From an uncultured Shewanella sp. (GTDB lineage: Bacteria; Pseudomonadota; Gammaproteobacteria; Enterobacterales; Shewanellaceae), in contig NZ_CANMUW010000018.1 of the NCBI RefSeq assembly GCF_947501225.1, positions 1-64,000 of the forward strand: a DNA stretch of 64,000 nt. The letters run 5' to 3'. Position numbers and translations under genes: made by a program. The notes below the pieces were generated by a model. It searched no databases. It worked only from the letters and a program-made list of their open reading frames with translations, and was not told where the DNA came from. Positions 61,714 through 64,000 of the stretch are shown here, piece by piece (within the stretch, counting starts at the first letter, position 1; the number at the start of each line of letters is the position of its first letter).

Positions 61714-62037
61714 TCACATGTTAAGCAAGTATATACCCAGCAGACTAGATGCAAGCAGCACAACTTGTAAAAACGATAATGCGATAAAATACTGAGGCTT
61801 CTCCTCTTGAGTCAAGACTAAGCTACTGATTGAATACTCCTTGGTAAAGAGTGACAAGATTAGACTTGCACCGGCATTAACCGCGATACAGATAAATACC
61901 CCAGTGATCACTGCTAGATCACTCACATATTGGAGGCGGTTTAATGCATAAAGAATCACTATCAGTGCTATAGCAAAGTAAGTGATGACCCTTCCTGCTA
62001 ATTGTGATTTCTCTCTTCGGCTCCGTACCTCTCTCAT
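61714..62037 (-). CDS. Hypothetical small membrane protein
   Basis: 107 residues. A basic N-terminus (REVRSRREKS) precedes about three hydrophobic helices (15-35, 42-63, 84-105). The gene is followed after 27 bases by the serine-hydrolase gene, so the two probably form an operon. Family not recognised. Confidence 0.65.
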   Translation of the reverse strand: MREVRSRREKSQLAGRVITYFAIALIVILYALNRLQYVSDLAVITGVFICIAVNAGASLILSLFTKEYSISSLVLTQEEKPQYFIALSFLQVVLLASSLLGIYLLNM

Positions 62038-62361
62038 TCTTAGTCGACTCCTTCAATAAAGATCACAGCCACCCATAATCAATCAACGGCATATCTAGAC
62101 TATAGTAAGTTATCGAAGCTTTACTTAATCCACAAAACCAATTAGGCGAGCCAGGGACTCATTTAAGGGTGGAAAGGTTTCGCAAGAAAAACTCTTCGAT
62201 ACCGGCGTATGGACAACAGGAATACTAAGGTTACTTTCAAATCGCAGAGCGGCAATATCTACTCCACTTTTGTGCTTTCCCCACCGCTCTACTAGGCTTT
62301 AATCTACCCTATCTCACTGAACCATCACACCAGCAAAAGATGCGACAGAAGGAGTCATCTG
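62038..62361. other. Intergenic region with a start-less minus-strand frame
   Basis: 324 bases between divergent genes. A minus-strand frame is open from 62298 to a TAA at 62125 (about 57 codons, protein-like composition with IPVVHTPVSKSF) but has no ATG, GTG or TTG. It may be a gene remnant or chance. No repeat was recognised. Confidence 0.25.
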
Positions 62362-62670
62362 ATGAAAATGTTACTCACCGTTCAATTTCCACTCGAGCCG
62401 TTTAATTTCCATGTCAGAAATGGTAAAGCCGGCGAGATCATTGCCAGGATCCTGGAAGATATCAAACCTGAGACGGCCTACTTCACCGAGCAGGACGGGA
62501 AACGCGGCGGGGTTTTCGTGATAGAACTGCAATCCGCATCAGATGTACCTCGCTATGCAGAACCCTTTTTTCTCAACTTCGATGCCAGTTGTGAATTCCG
62601 TATCCTGATGAGCCCTGAGGATCTGGAGAATGCCGGACTCGAAGAACTCGGTAAGAAGTGGGGTTCATGA
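62362..62670 (+). CDS. Hypothetical conserved small protein
   Basis: 102 residues, AAGGAG before the ATG. The sequence reads as an alpha/beta (ferredoxin-like) small domain: MLLTVQFPLEPFNFHVRNG, then AYFTEQDGKRGGVFVIEL and FDASCEFRILMSPEDLENAGL. I believe similar proteins are widespread and usually unnamed. No catalytic motif. Convergent with qorB with about 127 bases between. Confidence 0.7.
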   Translation: MKMLLTVQFPLEPFNFHVRNGKAGEIIARILEDIKPETAYFTEQDGKRGGVFVIELQSASDVPRYAEPFFLNFDASCEFRILMSPEDLENAGLEELGKKWGS

Positions 62671-62797
62671 AGGAACACATTACAATCCCCCCGGAAAAAC
62701 CCCACAAAAAGATAACCCCTTTCCATTACAGTCACGATGAGCCTATCGATGAGAGGCTCATCGTTTCATTTAAAAACAGCCATTTTCACGGGGCTCT

Positions 62798-63652
62798 CTA
62801 TGCGCGCGTAGACTTGAGCATCTCAGATAAATTTATCGTAGGACGGCCAATCAAGGAGCTTAGTTCACCTTGTTCATCAAATAGCCCTCCCTTCGAAGCA
62901 CCGACGTCAGAACTTGCGAGCAATTGCGCGACAGGCTCAGGTAATCCGCCACTCTCTAATGCCGATTTAAATTCATTTTCCGGCAGATTTACATAAGGGA
63001 TCTCTCTGTCTGACTCCTGACTGAGCAGAGCCGCAAGTTCGGCGAGTGTATATGACTCATCACCGGCTAACTCATAGACTTTACCTGCCTGAGGCTTCTC
63101 TGAGGTCATAACCACAGCAGCAGCTTCTGCATAATCTTCCCGCGCCGCCGAGCTTATCCGCCCCTCACCTGCACTACCGATAAATGCCCCATGCTCGATG
63201 GAGGGCGCTACGCTTGCGAGATAATTCTCCGTATACCAACCATTACGAAGCAGCACGTATGGTACGCCGCTCTCTTTCAAATATTCCTCTGTTTCGATGT
63301 GCTCAGAGGCTAACTCCAGAGGAGAGGTGTTTGCATGCAGTAAGCTTGTATAAGCGATAAGAGATACACCTTCACTTTTCGCAGCTTCGATAACATTTCT
63401 GTGTTGCTCAGCTCTTTGCCCCAATTCGCTTGACGAGATAAGAAGTACTTTCTCTGCTCCACGAAGCGCCGCTTTTAACGTTTCAGGTCTTGAGTAATCG
63501 GCTTCACGCACTTGCACCCCCAAGGCCGATAGATCGCGCGCCTTCTCCGGCGTTCGAACCGCCGCGATAATCTCAGAAGCCCCAATTTTGCTGATTAAAT
63601 GTTTGATCACTAGACGGCCAAGTTGACCGGTTGCACCTGTTACGACAATCAT
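62798..63652 (-). CDS. qorB: NAD(P)H:quinone oxidoreductase 2 (NmrA-type)
   Basis: 284-residue atypical SDR resembling E. coli QorB over its whole length. VTGATGQLGRLVIKHLI is the NADPH motif; LLISSSELGQRAEQHRNVI, AYTSLLHANTSPLELASEHI, RNGWYTENYLASVAPSIEHG and SDVGASKGGLFDEQGEL are shared blocks. Reduces quinones, and possibly prevents redox cycling. Good ribosome binding site (GGAGAGAG). Divergent from a LysR gene that probably regulates it. Confidence 0.92.
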   Translation of the reverse strand: MIVVTGATGQLGRLVIKHLISKIGASEIIAAVRTPEKARDLSALGVQVREADYSRPETLKAALRGAEKVLLISSSELGQRAEQHRNVIEAAKSEGVSLIAYTSLLHANTSPLELASEHIETEEYLKESGVPYVLLRNGWYTENYLASVAPSIEHGAFIGSAGEGRISSAAREDYAEAAAVVMTSEKPQAGKVYELAGDESYTLAELAALLSQESDREIPYVNLPENEFKSALESGGLPEPVAQLLASSDVGASKGGLFDEQGELSSLIGRPTINLSEMLKSTRA

Positions 63653-63724
63653 TTTCTCTCTCCAATCGTTTCTTTATCATCTGACGCCAACTATATCGTT
63701 TAGCAATTGATTGATAATTACCTC

Positions 63725-63740
63725 CTATGTAAACTCATAG
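63725..63740. promoter_or_regulatory. Candidate LysR operator between qorB and lysR
   Basis: CTATG-TAAACT-CATAG dyad in the 116-base gap between qorB and the LysR gene. Confidence 0.35.
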
Positions 63741-63768
63741 TTAAATATGACTAAACTGTATATAGGAA

Positions 63769-64000
63769 ATGATCTCGATAGATGACATGATGGTATTTAC
63801 CAGGGTGGTCGAAACTCAATCTTTTACTAAGGCTGCAGAGCAATTAGGTATCGGTAAAGCACGAGTTTCCCAGGTTGTCACTAAGCTTGAACAGAGGTTA
63901 AATACACGTCTGCTTCATCGAACCACACGTTCCTTATCACTTACTGACACCGGAGCCGGCTACTATAAGAAGTGCCGAATGATCCAAGAGTTGGCAACTC
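63769..64000 (+). CDS. LysR-family regulator (5' part, runs off the window)
   Basis: ATG at 63769 (TAGGAA just upstream) opens a frame to the window end, 77 codons. It encodes MISIDDMMVFTRVVETQSFT, then KAAEQLGIGKARVSQVVTKL and the RLLHRTTRSLSLTDTG stretch, which is a LysR winged-helix DNA-binding domain. The effector domain is outside the window. Divergent from qorB, its likely target, as in many quinone-stress LysR pairs. Confidence 0.88.
   Translation, partial: MISIDDMMVFTRVVETQSFTKAAEQLGIGKARVSQVVTKLEQRLNTRLLHRTTRSLSLTDTGAGYYKKCRMIQELAT

Overview
The window reads as chromosomal DNA of a marine Shewanella-type gammaproteobacterium. This rests on gene content and protein resemblance, not on a search. 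Supporting features are an octaheme tetrathionate reductase (Otr) operon with its DUF3373 outer-membrane partner, a PsrABC polysulfide/thiosulfate reductase, NorVW, two general porins, a metJ-metBL-metF cluster in the enterobacterial order, a fxsA-cutA-dsbD block, and abundant intergenic repeats. No rRNA, tRNA, prophage, transposase or CRISPR array was seen.

Layout. 0-7 kb: pepT, tcdA, two tandem paralogous porins with strong terminators, tpm and a small Cys-rich protein. 7.5-10.4 kb: a solitary Ser/Thr protein kinase and fxsA, separated by an 88-bp-period repeat array that ends in 17-bp iterons; a sister array lies at 5.7 kb. 10.7-17.6 kb: cutA-dsbD, a CPA2-type cation/proton antiporter, a small membrane protein, and galK-galM. 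17.7-28.5 kb: a hypothetical gene, a quinone oxidoreductase, ssb, a YajR-like MFS carrier, uvrA, an M28 peptidase lipoprotein and the cold-shock-type helicase deaD. 28.7-36.4 kb: mostly accessory genes, namely an alpha/beta-hydrolase-like protein, a VOC/MarR divergent pair with a clear operator palindrome, an LhgO-like oxidase, a Sel1 protein, a PIG-L deacetylase lipoprotein, a CWC protein and an RcsF-like lipoprotein. 36.5-42.7 kb: the methionine regulon (metF, metL, metB, metJ) with two MetJ operator clusters, a displaced second 3' end of metF, a 0.3-kb MITE-like element and a 111-bp tandem repeat. 42.8-49.5 kb: a TauE/SafE permease, a TraF-type outer-membrane protein and psrABC. 49.2-54.6 kb: norV-norW-DUF1971 with a complete NorR/sigma-54 type control region but no norR gene here, then a LysR/SDR divergent pair. 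55-60.2 kb: monoheme cytochrome c, DUF3373 barrel and Otr, preceded by an FNR/EtrA-like site and followed by a MOT1-type molybdate/sulfate permease. 60.4-64 kb: a class C beta-lactamase-like hydrolase, two small proteins, qorB, and the start of a divergent LysR gene cut by the window edge.

How parts work together. The anaerobic metabolism theme is strong. PsrABC (Mo enzyme, quinol-linked) and Otr handle sulfur oxyanions. Otr-type enzymes also reduce nitrite and hydroxylamine, and NorVW detoxifies nitric oxide. The MOT1 permease could supply molybdate for PsrA. The methionine genes form a MetJ-controlled set.

The most informative non-coding observations are the intact NorR/sigma-54 promoter architecture of norVW, the second metF 3' end whose differences from metF are almost all synonymous, the MITE-like element, and three separate intergenic repeat arrays.
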